From assembly GCF_017813335.1 (NCBI RefSeq), contig NZ_JAGIYY010000004.1:62001-126000 (forward strand): 64,000 nucleotides of DNA. The letters run 5' to 3'. The stretch comes from Tianweitania sediminis. Lineage in GTDB: Bacteria; Pseudomonadota; Alphaproteobacteria; Rhizobiales; Rhizobiaceae. Of this stretch, positions 17,588 to 26,422 are shown in pieces. The stretch's first letter is position 1. The number at the start of each line of letters is the position of its first letter. The translations under genes and the position numbers were made by a program. The notes below the pieces were generated by a model. The model was not told the DNA's origin. It worked only from the letters and a program-made list of their open reading frames with translations, and did not search any database.

Positions 17588-18796
17588 TCAATCGTCTGCT
17601 TCGGCTGTCGCTCCTGAAGCGGCAGCCTTGCTGCGTCGAAGCCGTTTCACCATGGACCAAAGCCGCTCGTTCGACTTCACCTGACGCTTGGCGCGGCTCG
17701 CCGCAATGAGCAGCGCGGCATAAGCGCGGCCCCGGAGGGTGAGGGGAACGGCGACGTCGAACTGGGTTGAGACGAGATCGCACCAGCCTCGCTTGTAGGG
17801 CTCGTCGCCAACGCTGAAATCATAGACCGTCGCCCCCTGATCCGCCGCAGCCTCGATGTTCAGGAACGACAGGAAGTCGCCCGGGCTGACCTGCAAGAGT
17901 TCGTCTTCCGCGATGCTGCTGAACTCGCAGATGACCCGGTCGCCAAGGTGGGATGATCCGGTGACGGCGCGGAGCTTGTCTCCCACTTCAAGTGCATGCA
18001 GCCTGAAGGGCGTTTCGGCTTCCGCGAGCGAACGCTTGAACAGCTGCTCGAAAAACCGCTGGTGGTCGGTAAAAACATTCTCGATGCCCAGCTTGCGGAA
18101 CCGTTCACCCTTTTGCTGGAGGAAGGCGGCGAGCAGCGCCTCGACCTCCGCTTCGGTCTTGGCTTCCCGGTGGCCGAAGCCACCAGCCGCCTCGAGCTTC
18201 CTTGTTTGCGCACGATGCTTTTTCAACCGGCGTTTGCGACCAACGCGATCAAGAACGGCACCAAACCCGTTGTTGAGGTCGACCGCTAAAGCCACGTTCG
18301 GGCTTTCGGTTGAAGCGAGCGCGGCGAGAGGGTTTGCATGGCCGCCGATTTCGTGTGCCTGCCGCTCAACCAGAACAAGATCCGCATCCAAGTCTGAACG
18401 GCGAATGGAGCGATCGATCTCGTGCGTCAGTTCCGCGCTGAGGTTACGTGCAAAACTCGGATCGGAGGCTGGGAAGTTGCCGTTGGCGTGGGTGCCGCCA
18501 ATTGCCCGGGCTATGGTCAAGCCTCGGCGCCTGATGATCTCCAGCGGCATCATCAGAACAACGGCACCTCGATGGCTGATCTCCATCATCACCAGTCGGC
18601 TCGATGAGGTCGCTCCCCAAGCCTCGACCCAGACCGGATGCTGCGCCGGCCCCTTCGGCACGGCCGCGGCAAAGGCGCGATAGCGCTCGAGAACGGCGCT
18701 ACCGGCGGGAGTAAAGGCGAGGGTGACATCGACGGGCGATCCCGCCTGCACCTGCATATCGGCTCCGGAGTGACCGGCAAGAACGGCATCAACCAT
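17588..18796 (-). CDS. CelD/BioF2-like GNAT acetyltransferase
   Basis: 402 residues with no membrane segment. The C-terminal half carries the Acetyltransf_6 (CelD/BcsL-type) pattern: 'RKRRLKKHRAQTRKLEAAGG', 'FLQQKGERFRKLGIENVF', 'LHALEVGDKLRAVTGSSHLGDRVICEFSS', 'SPGDFLSFLNIEAAADQGATVYDFSVGDEPYKRGWCD'. The last block (yDFxxGdexYKxxw) is diagnostic of this family, which sits in cellulose and other exopolysaccharide loci and is thought to acylate polysaccharide or its precursors (family knowledge). It faces the co-polymerase gene (4-base gap between stops) and its start codon overlaps, in the palindrome CATG, a possible upstream start of the divergent deacetylase. Confidence 0.8.
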   Translation of the reverse strand: MVDAVLAGHSGADMQVQAGSPVDVTLAFTPAGSAVLERYRAFAAAVPKGPAQHPVWVEAWGATSSSRLVMMEISHRGAVVLMMPLEIIRRRGLTIARAIGGTHANGNFPASDPSFARNLSAELTHEIDRSIRRSDLDADLVLVERQAHEIGGHANPLAALASTESPNVALAVDLNNGFGAVLDRVGRKRRLKKHRAQTRKLEAAGGFGHREAKTEAEVEALLAAFLQQKGERFRKLGIENVFTDHQRFFEQLFKRSLAEAETPFRLHALEVGDKLRAVTGSSHLGDRVICEFSSIAEDELLQVSPGDFLSFLNIEAAADQGATVYDFSVGDEPYKRGWCDLVSTQFDVAVPLTLRGRAYAALLIAASRAKRQVKSNERLWSMVKRLRRSKAAASGATAEADD

Positions 18797-18860
18797 GCTT
18801 CAACGTTCGATCTCTATGACTTCGGTGTCGCGCGGGAAGGTGGCACGCAAAGGTAAAGGG

Positions 18861-19919
18861 ATGATCGACAGCGTCGAAGCATTGCGGAAAGTGACGCTGG
18901 CTGCCATGCGCACCACGGGGATGACCACCGTGGCGCGGCCGCTTCTGAGCGGCATCGGCGTCATTCTGATGCTCCACCGCGTCACGGCAGCGCCAGCCAA
19001 GCCGCTGGACCTCAACGGCCATCTTGCGGTCCATCCCCGGTTTCTGGATGCGGTGCTCGGCGAGATGAAGCGACGGGGATATCGTTTCGTTTCCATGGAC
19101 GAAGCCACCCATCTGACACGGCAGCCGGAGAAGGGGCCACCGTTCGCGGCGATTACGCTGGATGACGGCTACCGTGACAACTTGCTGGAAGCGCTTCCGG
19201 TCTTTGAAAAACACGAAACGCCGTTCACGATCTACATCGCGCCCGGCTTGATCGACGGCGCAGTCAGCCTCTGGTGGGACGTCATCGAAGATGTCGTGAC
19301 GATCCGTGATCGTGTTCATCTCGCCACGGAAAGCGGGTCATTGGAGCTTGAAGCCGGTACACCGCGAGAGAAGGCGCAAGCGTTCCGCAAGGTCGTGGCC
19401 CATCTTTCTCAGGGTATCGCGGAAGAGGACCAGCACCGCGCCGTTCAGGCGCTGGGCCAACTGCCGGACGCAGATCTCCTGGCGCGTGCTCAGGCCGACC
19501 TGATGACCTGGGATGAGATCCGATCCATCGCACAACATCCGCTCGGCACGATCGGTGCGCACACCGTCCATCATTATGCGTTGAAGCGTCTCGATAGGAA
19601 CAAGGCGCTGGCGGAAATGGTTGAGGCCGTTGCGCTGATCGAGCGCGAAATTGGCGAGCGCCCGCGCCACATGGCGTATCCCTATGGCTTCGCGGCAGCC
19701 GTGGGTGAAAGAGAAGCGGAACTGGCGAAGGAAGCTGGCTTCCTTTCGGCCGTCACCACCCGGCATGGGCTGATCCAGCGCAGGCATGCAGATCACCTGC
19801 ATGCGCTTCCACGCCTGTCATTGAACGGCCGCTACCAGTCACTCGATAATGTCCAGACGATGTTGTCCGGCGTGACCGTGCCTTTGGCCAACAAGGGCCG
19901 CCGCTTTGTGACGATGTAG
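18861..19919 (+). CDS. NodB-type polysaccharide deacetylase
   Basis: 352 residues. The NodB fold is shown by 'GVILMLHRV', motif 1 'AITLDDGYRDNLL' (the two catalytic/metal aspartates), and motif 2 'IGAHTVHHYALKRL' with the H-x3-H metal ligands, followed by 'HMAYPYGF' and 'GFLSAVTTRHG'. It removes N- or O-acetyl groups from a carbohydrate. I chose the ATG at 18,861, preceded by AAAGG; an ATG at 18,795 would overlap the start of the opposite gene. Without an obvious signal peptide it may act on lipid-linked intermediates in the cytoplasm. With the acetyltransferase next door, the polymer may be edited in its acylation pattern (inference). Confidence 0.85.
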   Translation: MIDSVEALRKVTLAAMRTTGMTTVARPLLSGIGVILMLHRVTAAPAKPLDLNGHLAVHPRFLDAVLGEMKRRGYRFVSMDEATHLTRQPEKGPPFAAITLDDGYRDNLLEALPVFEKHETPFTIYIAPGLIDGAVSLWWDVIEDVVTIRDRVHLATESGSLELEAGTPREKAQAFRKVVAHLSQGIAEEDQHRAVQALGQLPDADLLARAQADLMTWDEIRSIAQHPLGTIGAHTVHHYALKRLDRNKALAEMVEAVALIEREIGERPRHMAYPYGFAAAVGEREAELAKEAGFLSAVTTRHGLIQRRHADHLHALPRLSLNGRYQSLDNVQTMLSGVTVPLANKGRRFVTM

Positions 19920-19922
19920 CGC

Positions 19923-20135
19923 CTAGCGCGAACGCGGCTCGGCCACCATCCACTTGATGATGGCCATGGCGGGCAGGATCCAAAGCAGCCCGGTGAAAAA
20001 GAAGTAGGCGAGGTGGGTCAGCGTGCTGGCTGCTCCAAGCAGGCTGACGGCAACCAATGTCGCGACCAAGGCATAGATGCTGACAAGGGCGATCAGCAGG
20101 ATCGTGCCAATGAACTTCTTGACGCGGACGGACAT
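19923..20135 (-). CDS. DUF2842 small membrane protein
   Basis: 70 residues starting 'MSVRVKKFIGTILLIALVSIYALVATL', two transmembrane helices and the conserved tail 'TGLLWILPAMAIIKWM'. This is the alphaproteobacterial DUF2842 family, a conserved short inner-membrane protein of unknown function often found beside heme A synthase or other respiratory genes, as here. GGAG precedes the ATG by about 10 bases. Confidence 0.85.
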   Translation of the reverse strand: MSVRVKKFIGTILLIALVSIYALVATLVAVSLLGAASTLTHLAYFFFTGLLWILPAMAIIKWMVAEPRSR

Positions 20136-20263
20136 GGTGGGTGGTCTCCTCCGGTTCTCCTAGGCCCCTGGTTGGAGCAACGCAATCGAACCAGCATGGC
20201 GCGACGGCGTGTCGCGCAAGACGGAGGCTTGTTTGCCGCCGCTGATTGGCGCACCACACCTCC

Positions 20264-21370
20264 ATGGTTTCGCACGCTCAACATACCACGCTGGACATGG
20301 TTTCGGTCATCGAACGGGACCGGATCCTGCGCGACCGCAAGGTGGTGCGCACCTGGCTCTATGTTGTTCTCGGCTTCCTGTTTCTGATTTTCGTGGTCGG
20401 CGGAGGCACGCGCCTGACCGACTCCGGATTGTCGATCACCGAATGGAAGCCGATCCATGGCGTCATCCCGCCCATCGGCGAAGCGGAATGGGAGGAGGAG
20501 TTCGCCAAATATCGCGAGATCCCCCAATATCAGGAGCTCAATCGCGGCATGAGCCTCGGTGAGTTCAAGACGATCTTTTGGTGGGAATGGGCTCACCGTC
20601 TCCTGGCGCGAAGCGTCGGCCTGGTTCTCGCAGTCCCGCTTGTGTTTTTCTGGGCGACCGGCCGGCTGGAACGTTCGCTCAAGCCTCGGCTCATCGGTCT
20701 GCTTCTGCTGGGTGGTTTGCAGGGCGCGGTGGGCTGGTGGATGGTGGCTTCCGGACTCTCGGAACTGACCAGCGTCAGCCAGTACCGCTTGGCCACACAC
20801 CTGACGCTGGCCTGTATCATCTTCGTTGTGACCATGTCGCTGGCGCGCAGCCTCGCCCCGCATTCCCAGGCCGCGGCTGGACGCGACGTCCAACGTTTCG
20901 CGGGCTGGATGGTGGTGGCTGTTTTGGCGCAGATCTACCTGGGCGCGCTGGTGGCTGGTCTGGATGCCGGCCTGACCTACAACACCTGGCCCTTGATGGA
21001 CGGCAGCATCATTCCGGGCGACCTTTTTACCATTCAGCCGGGCGTGTTGAACTTCTTCGAGAACCCCAAGACGGTGCAGTTCGTGCACCGTTTGGGCGCT
21101 TACGGCCTGCTGCTGCTGGCGGTGATCCACGCGTTCTATGTGTTTCACCGCGCCCCGCACACCACGCACTACCGCCGCGCTGTGCTGCTCGTCGCCTTGT
21201 TGCTGGTTCAGGCGGCAATCGGCGTCACCGCGCTGGTTCTCGTGGTGCCGTTCTCATGGGCCATGCTGCACCATATTGGTGCAATCGTCGTGCTGGGGTT
21301 CACCGCCGCTCATTGGCGGGGCGCGAAGGGCGCCTTGCCGATGCCGAACGAGAACACGGCGCGGCGCTAG
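20264..21370 (+). CDS. ctaA: Heme A synthase (COX15/CtaA)
   Basis: 368 residues with eight membrane helices in two four-helix bundles. Seen motifs: '[19 protein letters not shown]' (family signature), '[11 protein letters not shown]', 'ATHLTLA', '[20 protein letters not shown]' -like residues, 'QFVHRLGAY' and 'AMLHHIGAI'. The four histidines bind heme. It oxidises the C8 methyl of heme O to give heme A for aa3-type cytochrome oxidase. I use the first ATG (20,264); a TTG 18 bases upstream is less likely. It converges on argC with a 13-base gap. Confidence 0.95.
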   Translation: MVSHAQHTTLDMVSVIERDRILRDRKVVRTWLYVVLGFLFLIFVVGGGTRLTDSGLSITEWKPIHGVIPPIGEAEWEEEFAKYREIPQYQELNRGMSLGEFKTIFWWEWAHRLLARSVGLVLAVPLVFFWATGRLERSLKPRLIGLLLLGGLQGAVGWWMVASGLSELTSVSQYRLATHLTLACIIFVVTMSLARSLAPHSQAAAGRDVQRFAGWMVVAVLAQIYLGALVAGLDAGLTYNTWPLMDGSIIPGDLFTIQPGVLNFFENPKTVQFVHRLGAYGLLLLAVIHAFYVFHRAPHTTHYRRAVLLVALLLVQAAIGVTALVLVVPFSWAMLHHIGAIVVLGFTAAHWRGAKGALPMPNENTARR

Positions 21371-21383
21371 TCTCCTGTCGCAA

Positions 21384-22322
21384 TCAGGCGGCAGTTCTCA
21401 GCATCAGATCCATGTTCTGCACGGCCGCACCCGATGCGCCCTTGCCGAGATTGTCCAGCACGGCGACGAGGTTGGCCTGTCCGCCACCTTCCGTCCCGAA
21501 CACGAAGAGCTTCATGCGGTTGGTATCGTTGAGCTCGGTCGGATCGACCCGGGGCAGGGCCATTCCGTCAGCGTAAGGCACAACCTCGACAACACCAGCG
21601 TGACCGTAAGACTTGCTGAGCGCCGCATGGAGATCGGCAAGGCTGGGATTGCCGTTGAGGTCGCCGAGGAACAGCGGCACCTGCACCAGCATGCCTTGCG
21701 CGAAACGGCCGACACTCGGCGAAAAGATCGGCTTACGGCTGAGCTTCCCATGCGTTTGCAGTTCGGGGACGTGCTTGTGCGACAGTGCCAGGCCGTAAAG
21801 GAAATGCGGCGCGGTAATTGCGTCCGGCGCGTGGGGATCTTCCATTTGCGCGATCATCTGCTTGCCGCCGCCTGAATAGCCGGAAACGGCATTCACCGTG
21901 ACCGGATAGTCGGTCGGCAGGATGCCGGCTTCAACCAGCGGCCGGATCAGGCCGATCGCGCCCGTCGGATAGCATCCGGGATTGGCAACAAAGCGCGCTT
22001 GAGCGATTTTGTCTGCCTGTCCTTCTGTCAGTTCTGCGAAGCCGTAGGCCCAACCCGGATCAACGCGATAGGCCGTAGAGGTATCGATCACCCGCGTGGT
22101 GCTGTCGTTGCCGAGCAGTGCCACGGCCTCCCTGGACGCGGCATCCGGCAGGCACAGGATTGCGATGTCCGCTCCCTTCAGAAAATCCGCCCGGGCGGCC
22201 GGGTCCTTCCGGCGCTCAACCGGGATCGAAACAAGGTCCAGATCATCCCGACCGGCCAAGCGCGCGCGGATTTGCAGGCCCGTCGTGCCGTGTTCGCCAT
22301 CGATGAAGATCTTGGGTTTCAT
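21384..22322 (-). CDS. argC: N-acetyl-gamma-glutamyl-phosphate reductase, type 2
   Basis: 312 residues. The N-terminal nucleotide-binding start '[19 protein letters not shown]' and active-site '[19 protein letters not shown]' (catalytic Cys) identify the short (AstD-less, type 2) ArgC. It reduces N-acetylglutamyl phosphate to the semialdehyde in arginine biosynthesis, in the cytoplasm. It lies downstream of rpsI and speB in the order typical of Hyphomicrobiales. An inverted repeat (TCGCGGAC..GTCCGCGA, 22,369-22,387) sits between speB and argC. Confidence 0.96.
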   Translation of the reverse strand: MKPKIFIDGEHGTTGLQIRARLAGRDDLDLVSIPVERRKDPAARADFLKGADIAILCLPDAASREAVALLGNDSTTRVIDTSTAYRVDPGWAYGFAELTEGQADKIAQARFVANPGCYPTGAIGLIRPLVEAGILPTDYPVTVNAVSGYSGGGKQMIAQMEDPHAPDAITAPHFLYGLALSHKHVPELQTHGKLSRKPIFSPSVGRFAQGMLVQVPLFLGDLNGNPSLADLHAALSKSYGHAGVVEVVPYADGMALPRVDPTELNDTNRMKLFVFGTEGGGQANLVAVLDNLGKGASGAAVQNMDLMLRTAA

Positions 22323-22368
22323 AGGCTTGGTCCCGTTCGGCAGAGAAAGATCAAAAGGTTGTAGCGGT

Positions 22369-22387
22369 TCGCGGACTCAGTCCGCGA
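22369..22387. repeat. Perfect inverted repeat between speB and argC
   Basis: TCGCGGACT-C-AGTCCGCGA is a 9+1+9 palindrome that can form an 8-bp hairpin. It lies 23 bases after the speB stop. There is no adjacent T-run on the minus strand, so it may be a processing or attenuation hairpin, not a classical terminator. Confidence 0.6.
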
Positions 22388-22410
22388 GAGTCTTGATTCA
22401 GTGCGTGAAC

Positions 22411-23361
22411 TCAGCCGCGCGCCTTCCGTTCGGCGGCGAGCCCGACATAGTGCTGTGCCACCGTCGATCCTGCGATCGCCGTAATGTCGGCATGGTCATA
22501 GGGTGGCGACACCTCGACGATGTCGGCACCGACGATGTCGAGCCCGCCCAGCCGGCGCAGCACCGAAAGGATCTTGGCGGAAGAGGGTCCACCCGCCACC
22601 GGTGTGCCCGTGCCCGGCGCGAAAGCGGGATCCAGGCAGTCGATGTCGAAGGTCACATAGGTCTTGCGGCCGGCGGTGCGCTGCTCGATGCGCGCAACGA
22701 TCTCTGAAACCCGCAACTCTTCCAGATCCTCGCCGTGAATGATCTCGATGCCAAAATCTTCTGGCGCATGGGTGCGAATGCCCACCTGGATCGAGGTCGC
22801 GGGGTCAATCACCCCGTCACGAACAGCACGACACACGAAGGAACCATGATCAATCCGCTTGCCATCGTCAGGCCAAGTGTCCTGATGGGCATCGAACTGG
22901 ACGAGCGACAGCGGCCCGTATTTCGCCGCATGCGCCTTCAGGATTGGCCACGTCACGAAATGATCGCCGCCAAGGGTCAAAAGGAACGCGCCGTTCTTGA
23001 TCAGCTTGGCGGCGTCCCGCTCGATGATGGCCGGCGTTTTCGCATGGTAGCCATTGTCGAAAAGACAGTCGCCGTAATCCACCACGTTCAGGTCGTCGAA
23101 AAACTGGCGCTGGAATGGGTACTGCGGATCGTTGTCGAAGATCGCCGACGCGCGACGGATGGCCTGCGGACCGAAGCGGGCGCCTGGCCGGTTGGTCACG
23201 GCGGCATCAAAGGGGACGCCCCACACAACGACATCAGCACCGTTGATGTTCTTTGTGTAGCGCCGGCGCATGAAGGACAGCGCGCCCGCATAGGTCGGAT
23301 CGCCCGAAGCGCCGAGATTGCTGCGGGCGGTGAAGGCGTTGTCGATCGACTTGGGCGGCAT
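22411..23361 (-). CDS. speB: Agmatinase (ureohydrolase family)
   Basis: 316 residues with all manganese-binding signatures of the arginase/agmatinase fold: 'LLTLGGDHFVTWP', 'LVQFDAHQDTW' (DAHxD) and 'VTFDIDCLDPAFAPGTGTPVAGG' (DxDxxDP). It hydrolyses agmatine to putrescine and urea; a guanidinobutyrase specificity is possible in this group. The ATG at 23,361 is preceded by AAGGAG at good spacing, which decides it over a start 21 bases upstream. It lies on the same strand as rpsI but after a strong terminator. Confidence 0.92.
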   Translation of the reverse strand: MPPKSIDNAFTARSNLGASGDPTYAGALSFMRRRYTKNINGADVVVWGVPFDAAVTNRPGARFGPQAIRRASAIFDNDPQYPFQRQFFDDLNVVDYGDCLFDNGYHAKTPAIIERDAAKLIKNGAFLLTLGGDHFVTWPILKAHAAKYGPLSLVQFDAHQDTWPDDGKRIDHGSFVCRAVRDGVIDPATSIQVGIRTHAPEDFGIEIIHGEDLEELRVSEIVARIEQRTAGRKTYVTFDIDCLDPAFAPGTGTPVAGGPSSAKILSVLRRLGGLDIVGADIVEVSPPYDHADITAIAGSTVAQHYVGLAAERKARG

Positions 23362-23421
23362 TCGGCACTCCTTCTGACGCAAGCTGCGGCCTTAGTTGGC
23401 AGCTTTGTATGTCGAGGCAAC

Positions 23422-23452
23422 AAAAAAGCGGACCCGAAGGCCCGCTTTTTTT
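23422..23452. terminator. Bidirectional terminator after rpsI
   Basis: A GCGG-A-CC/GG-C-CCGC stem with a CGAA tetraloop, flanked by six A on one side and seven T on the other. On the minus strand it follows the rpsI stop by about 25 bases and ends the rplM-rpsI operon. Confidence 0.88.
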
Positions 23453-23476
23453 CCGTTCTGATGGTCGACGAAACGC

Positions 23477-23962
23477 TTAGCGCTTCGAGAACTGGAACGA
23501 GCGGCGGGCCTTTGCCTTGCCGTACTTCTTGCGCTCGACCACGCGAGCGTCGCGGGTCAGGAAGCCGCCCTTCTTGAGCACGCCGCGCAGCGCCGGCTCG
23601 TAATAGGTCAGGGCTTTCGAAATGCCGTGACGAACGGCACCGGCCTGGCCGGAAAGACCGCCGCCAGCAACAGTTGCGATCACGTCGTACTGGCCGTTGC
23701 GGTCGGTTGCAACGATCGGCTGCTGCAGGATCATCTGCAGCACGGGACGTGCGAAATAGCCCACGAATTCCTTGTCGTTGACGATGATCTTGCCGGAACC
23801 GGGCTTGATCCAAACACGAGCGATTGCGTTTTTCCGCTTGCCGGTGGCATAGGCACGGCCGTGCTTGTCGAGCTTCTGGACATGAACCGGGGCTGCCGGC
23901 TGCTCGCTCGTCTGCGCGCCCGTGGCGGCGCCGAGTTCTGCGAGGGAGTTGAGTTCAGCCAT
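23477..23962 (-). CDS. rpsI: 30S ribosomal protein S9
   Basis: 161 residues. A 33-residue N-terminal extension ('[20 protein letters not shown]..') usual in Hyphomicrobiales precedes the core '[25 protein letters not shown]'. The core ends with the conserved basic tail '[25 protein letters not shown]' (shown in parts), which reaches the ribosomal P-site. The start overlaps the rplM stop (TAATG), the standard rplM-rpsI arrangement. Confidence 0.98.
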   Translation of the reverse strand: MAELNSLAELGAATGAQTSEQPAAPVHVQKLDKHGRAYATGKRKNAIARVWIKPGSGKIIVNDKEFVGYFARPVLQMILQQPIVATDRNGQYDVIATVAGGGLSGQAGAVRHGISKALTYYEPALRGVLKKGGFLTRDARVVERKKYGKAKARRSFQFSKR

Positions 23963-24426
23963 TATGCGGCCCTCTTGTTCTTGGAGTTCAGAGCGCCGAC
24001 GTCGAGCGTCTCGGGCTGCTGGGCTTCATGGCCGTGCTCGGTGCCGGCATAGACGCGCAGGTTCTTCATCTGGCGACGACCGAGCGGACCGCGCGGAATC
24101 ATGCGCTCAACGGCCTTCTCAACGACGCGCTCGGGGAAACGGCCTTCGAGCAGCTGGCGCGCGGTGCGCTCCTTGATGCCGCCGGGATGACCGGTGTGCC
24201 AGTAGTAGACCTTGTCGGTGTACTTCTTGCCGGTGAAAACCACCTTGTCGGCATTGATGATGATGACGTTGTCGCCATCGTCAACGTGGGGGGTGAAGGT
24301 TGCTTTGTGCTTGCCGCGCAGGCGGTTTGCGACGAGGGTGGCGAGGCGGCCGACGACGAGCCCTTCGGCGTCGATCAGGACCCACTTCTTCACCACCTCC
24401 GCAGGCTTCTGCGAAAAGGTTGCCAT
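23962..24426 (-). CDS. rplM: 50S ribosomal protein L13
   Basis: 154 residues with the L13 signatures '[16 protein letters not shown]', '[17 protein letters not shown]', '[31 protein letters not shown]'. It is an early-assembling 23S rRNA binding protein. AAGGAA precedes the ATG. It heads a two-gene operon with rpsI; the promoter about 100 bases upstream is listed separately. Confidence 0.98.
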   Translation of the reverse strand: MATFSQKPAEVVKKWVLIDAEGLVVGRLATLVANRLRGKHKATFTPHVDDGDNVIIINADKVVFTGKKYTDKVYYWHTGHPGGIKERTARQLLEGRFPERVVEKAVERMIPRGPLGRRQMKNLRVYAGTEHGHEAQQPETLDVGALNSKNKRAA

Positions 24427-24528
24427 ACTATTTTCCTTAGAACCTTCCTTGGGGAAGGCGTTTCTTGTTGCTTACGTTCGGCAAGGCTCTGCCTGTCGAA
24501 CAATCATCCCGACGAGATCACCAGGACT

Positions 24529-24564
24529 GGTTTGCTCCATAAAGGACGCCTGAAGTGGGGTCAA
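24529..24564 (-). promoter_or_regulatory. Sigma-70 type promoter of rplM-rpsI
   Basis: On the minus strand a -35 box CTTGACC (core TTGACC, 24,559-24,564) is followed by 17 bases and a -10 box TATGGA (24,536-24,541). The CTTGAC core matches the alphaproteobacterial housekeeping consensus. The implied transcription start near 24,529 gives a leader of about 100 bases before rplM. Confidence 0.6.
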
Positions 24565-24628
24565 GGGACACGCGGCAGGCGCTGCGAACCAAAAACCACG
24601 TAAAAACAGCGGAATAGAAGAAAAGGTA

Positions 24629-25078
24629 TTATGTTACCACATGTTTCGGCGGAATTGCGTAGGTGCCGGTGGCATGGGCCACGGTGAGACCAGCGCCGGC
24701 GCGCATATCGATGTCGAACACCATCAGCGACTTGCCCAGCTTCAGGATACGGCAATGGCCGTCGATCGGCCCTGCTGTCGCCTTGCGCATGAAGTTGATG
24801 TTCAGGTTGGTGGTCACCGACAGCGCTTCTGGTCCCGTGTGCGACAGAACGCAAACATACCCACCGATGTCAGCCAGCGTGAAAAGGGCAGGCCCGGAAA
24901 CTGTGTCGCCGGGACGCAGGTGCCGGTATCCCGCGTGGAGGCGCACGACGCAGGCGCCCGGAGTGATCGAGATTGCCTCGTAGTCGCGATTCGCACCGTT
25001 GAGCTGCGGGAAAGCTTCATCAAGGAAGCTGTTGACCTCATCCACCGACATTACCGGCCGCAACGGACGTGCGTTCAT
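24629..25078 (-). CDS. PaaI-family (hotdog fold) thioesterase
   Basis: 149 residues. The hotdog 4HBT core is visible as 'LRPGDTVSGPALFTLADIGGYVCVL', 'SVTTNLNINFMRKATAGPIDGHCRILKLGKSL' and 'AHATGTYAIPP'. These proteins hydrolyse acyl-CoA thioesters in the cytoplasm; specificity cannot be predicted. I chose the ATG at 25,078 because the region upstream has no family similarity and GGGGAG lies before it. It is divergent from a crotonase-fold gene with about 100 bases between, which suggests a shared promoter region and linked acyl-CoA chemistry. Confidence 0.82.
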   Translation of the reverse strand: MNARPLRPVMSVDEVNSFLDEAFPQLNGANRDYEAISITPGACVVRLHAGYRHLRPGDTVSGPALFTLADIGGYVCVLSHTGPEALSVTTNLNINFMRKATAGPIDGHCRILKLGKSLMVFDIDMRAGAGLTVAHATGTYAIPPKHVVT

Positions 25079-25176
25079 GGTGTTCGTTCTCCCCGATCGT
25101 CGCGAGGAGCTTTCTCCAATTGACGAAGCGTGTTCAAGCGCGAAGATGGGCTTGAGCGGAAAGTGGAGGTTCACGG

Positions 25177-25998
25177 ATGAGCAACGTCGCTGAATTCGTC
25201 GAGGAACGCGCTCGGCGGCTGGTCGAACAGGATCTCGCGGATGGCATTCTGCGCGTGACGCTCGCCAATCCGCCGGCGAACGCCCTTTCAGTCGCGATGA
25301 TGGCCGCGATCGGGTCTGCGCTGGAAACGGCCAGGAATGATGCACTTGTTCGCGTCATCATCCTTTCCGCGAAAGGCAAGCTTTTCTGTGCCGGCCACGA
25401 CCTGAAGGAAATCACGGCCGCGCGCGGCGACGAGGACCGCGGGCGCGCCTTTTTCGAGCGCACCATGAACGAATGCGCGGCCCTGATGCAGGCGATCGTC
25501 ACCCATCCGAAGCCGGTGATTGCCGAAGTCGCGGGCTTGGCAACGGCCGCGGGCTGCCAGCTCGTGGCGAGTTGCGATCTCGCGATTGCTTCCACGGAAG
25601 CCACCTTCTGTACGCCCGGCGTCAATATCGGTCTTTTCTGTTCCACGCCGATGGTGGCCTTGACCAGAAACGTGTCGCGCAAGCAGGCGATGGAGATGCT
25701 GCTCACGGGCGAGACGATCGACGCCACCACGGCGCGCGAATTCGGCCTCGTGAACCGCGTCGTCCCGCCTGAATACCTGAATCAGGTCGTGAACAAATAC
25801 GCCCAAGCCATTGCTTCCAAATCGCCGCTGACGCTGCGCATCGGCAAGGAAGCCTTCTACCGCCAAGCCGAAATGAGTCTCGAAGACGCTTATCGCTATG
25901 CCGCCGGTGTTATGGTCGAGAACATGATGGCACGCGATGCAGAAGAAGGGATTGGCGCCTTCGTGCAGAAGCGCAAGCCTGAATGGAAGGGGGAGTAG
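25177..25998 (+). CDS. Enoyl-CoA hydratase/isomerase family protein (ECHDC3-like) without catalytic glutamates
   Basis: 273 residues with the crotonase fold: 'LFCAGHDLKEI' (oxyanion hole and CoA site), 'AAGCQLVASCDLAIAS' and 'TFCTPGVNIGLFCSTPMVALTRNV'. The latter block is close to the ECHDC3 subgroup. In true hydratases the G-C-E and P-E-I glutamates do the chemistry; here these positions read G-C-Q and P-G-V. So classical hydration is unlikely and another crotonase reaction or a structural role must be considered. GGAGG precedes the ATG. The VOC gene follows one base after its stop. Confidence 0.87.
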   Translation: MSNVAEFVEERARRLVEQDLADGILRVTLANPPANALSVAMMAAIGSALETARNDALVRVIILSAKGKLFCAGHDLKEITAARGDEDRGRAFFERTMNECAALMQAIVTHPKPVIAEVAGLATAAGCQLVASCDLAIASTEATFCTPGVNIGLFCSTPMVALTRNVSRKQAMEMLLTGETIDATTAREFGLVNRVVPPEYLNQVVNKYAQAIASKSPLTLRIGKEAFYRQAEMSLEDAYRYAAGVMVENMMARDAEEGIGAFVQKRKPEWKGE

Positions 25999-25999
25999 C

Positions 26000-26422
26000 G
26001 TGGAACCGCGCATCTCGATCATCACGATCGCCGTGGATAATCTTGCCGTTTGCGTCGCCTTTTATGAGGGCATGGGATTGAAGCGTCACCCCGGCATCAC
26101 GGATGGCGTGGCGTTCTTCCAGATGGGCGGCGCGATCCTAGGACTGTTCCCGCGCAAGGATGCCGAAGTCGACGCGGGCATTGGCTTCGGCGAGGGCGTC
26201 CCCCGCGTTTATCTCGCCTACAACACTCGAACCGAACAAGAGGTGGAAACAGTGCTGAGCCTTGCCAAGCGCTCGGGCGGAACGGTCGTCAAGGAAGCGG
26301 GGCGTGCGTTCTGGGGCGGCTGGTACGGCTACTTCGCCGATCCCGAGGGCAACCTCTGGGAAGTCGCACATAACCCTGATTTTCCGATCGACGAACATGG
26401 CAACATAGCGCTACCCGCATGA
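26000..26422 (+). CDS. VOC (glyoxalase/bleomycin-resistance) superfamily protein
   Basis: 140 residues from a GTG at 26,000, preceded by a strong GGGGGAG site that overlaps the end of the upstream gene. Two beta-alpha-beta-beta-beta modules are visible: 'ISIITIAVDNLAVCVAFYEGMGLKR' and 'FGEGVPRVYLAYNTRTEQEV', ending 'GYFADPEGNLWEVAHNPDF'. The final glutamate in 'NLWEVAHN' is the usual metal ligand. The enzyme class is metal-dependent lyases, isomerases or dioxygenases; the substrate is unknown. Its stop overlaps the next start (ATGA). Confidence 0.82.
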   Translation: MEPRISIITIAVDNLAVCVAFYEGMGLKRHPGITDGVAFFQMGGAILGLFPRKDAEVDAGIGFGEGVPRVYLAYNTRTEQEVETVLSLAKRSGGTVVKEAGRAFWGGWYGYFADPEGNLWEVAHNPDFPIDEHGNIALPA

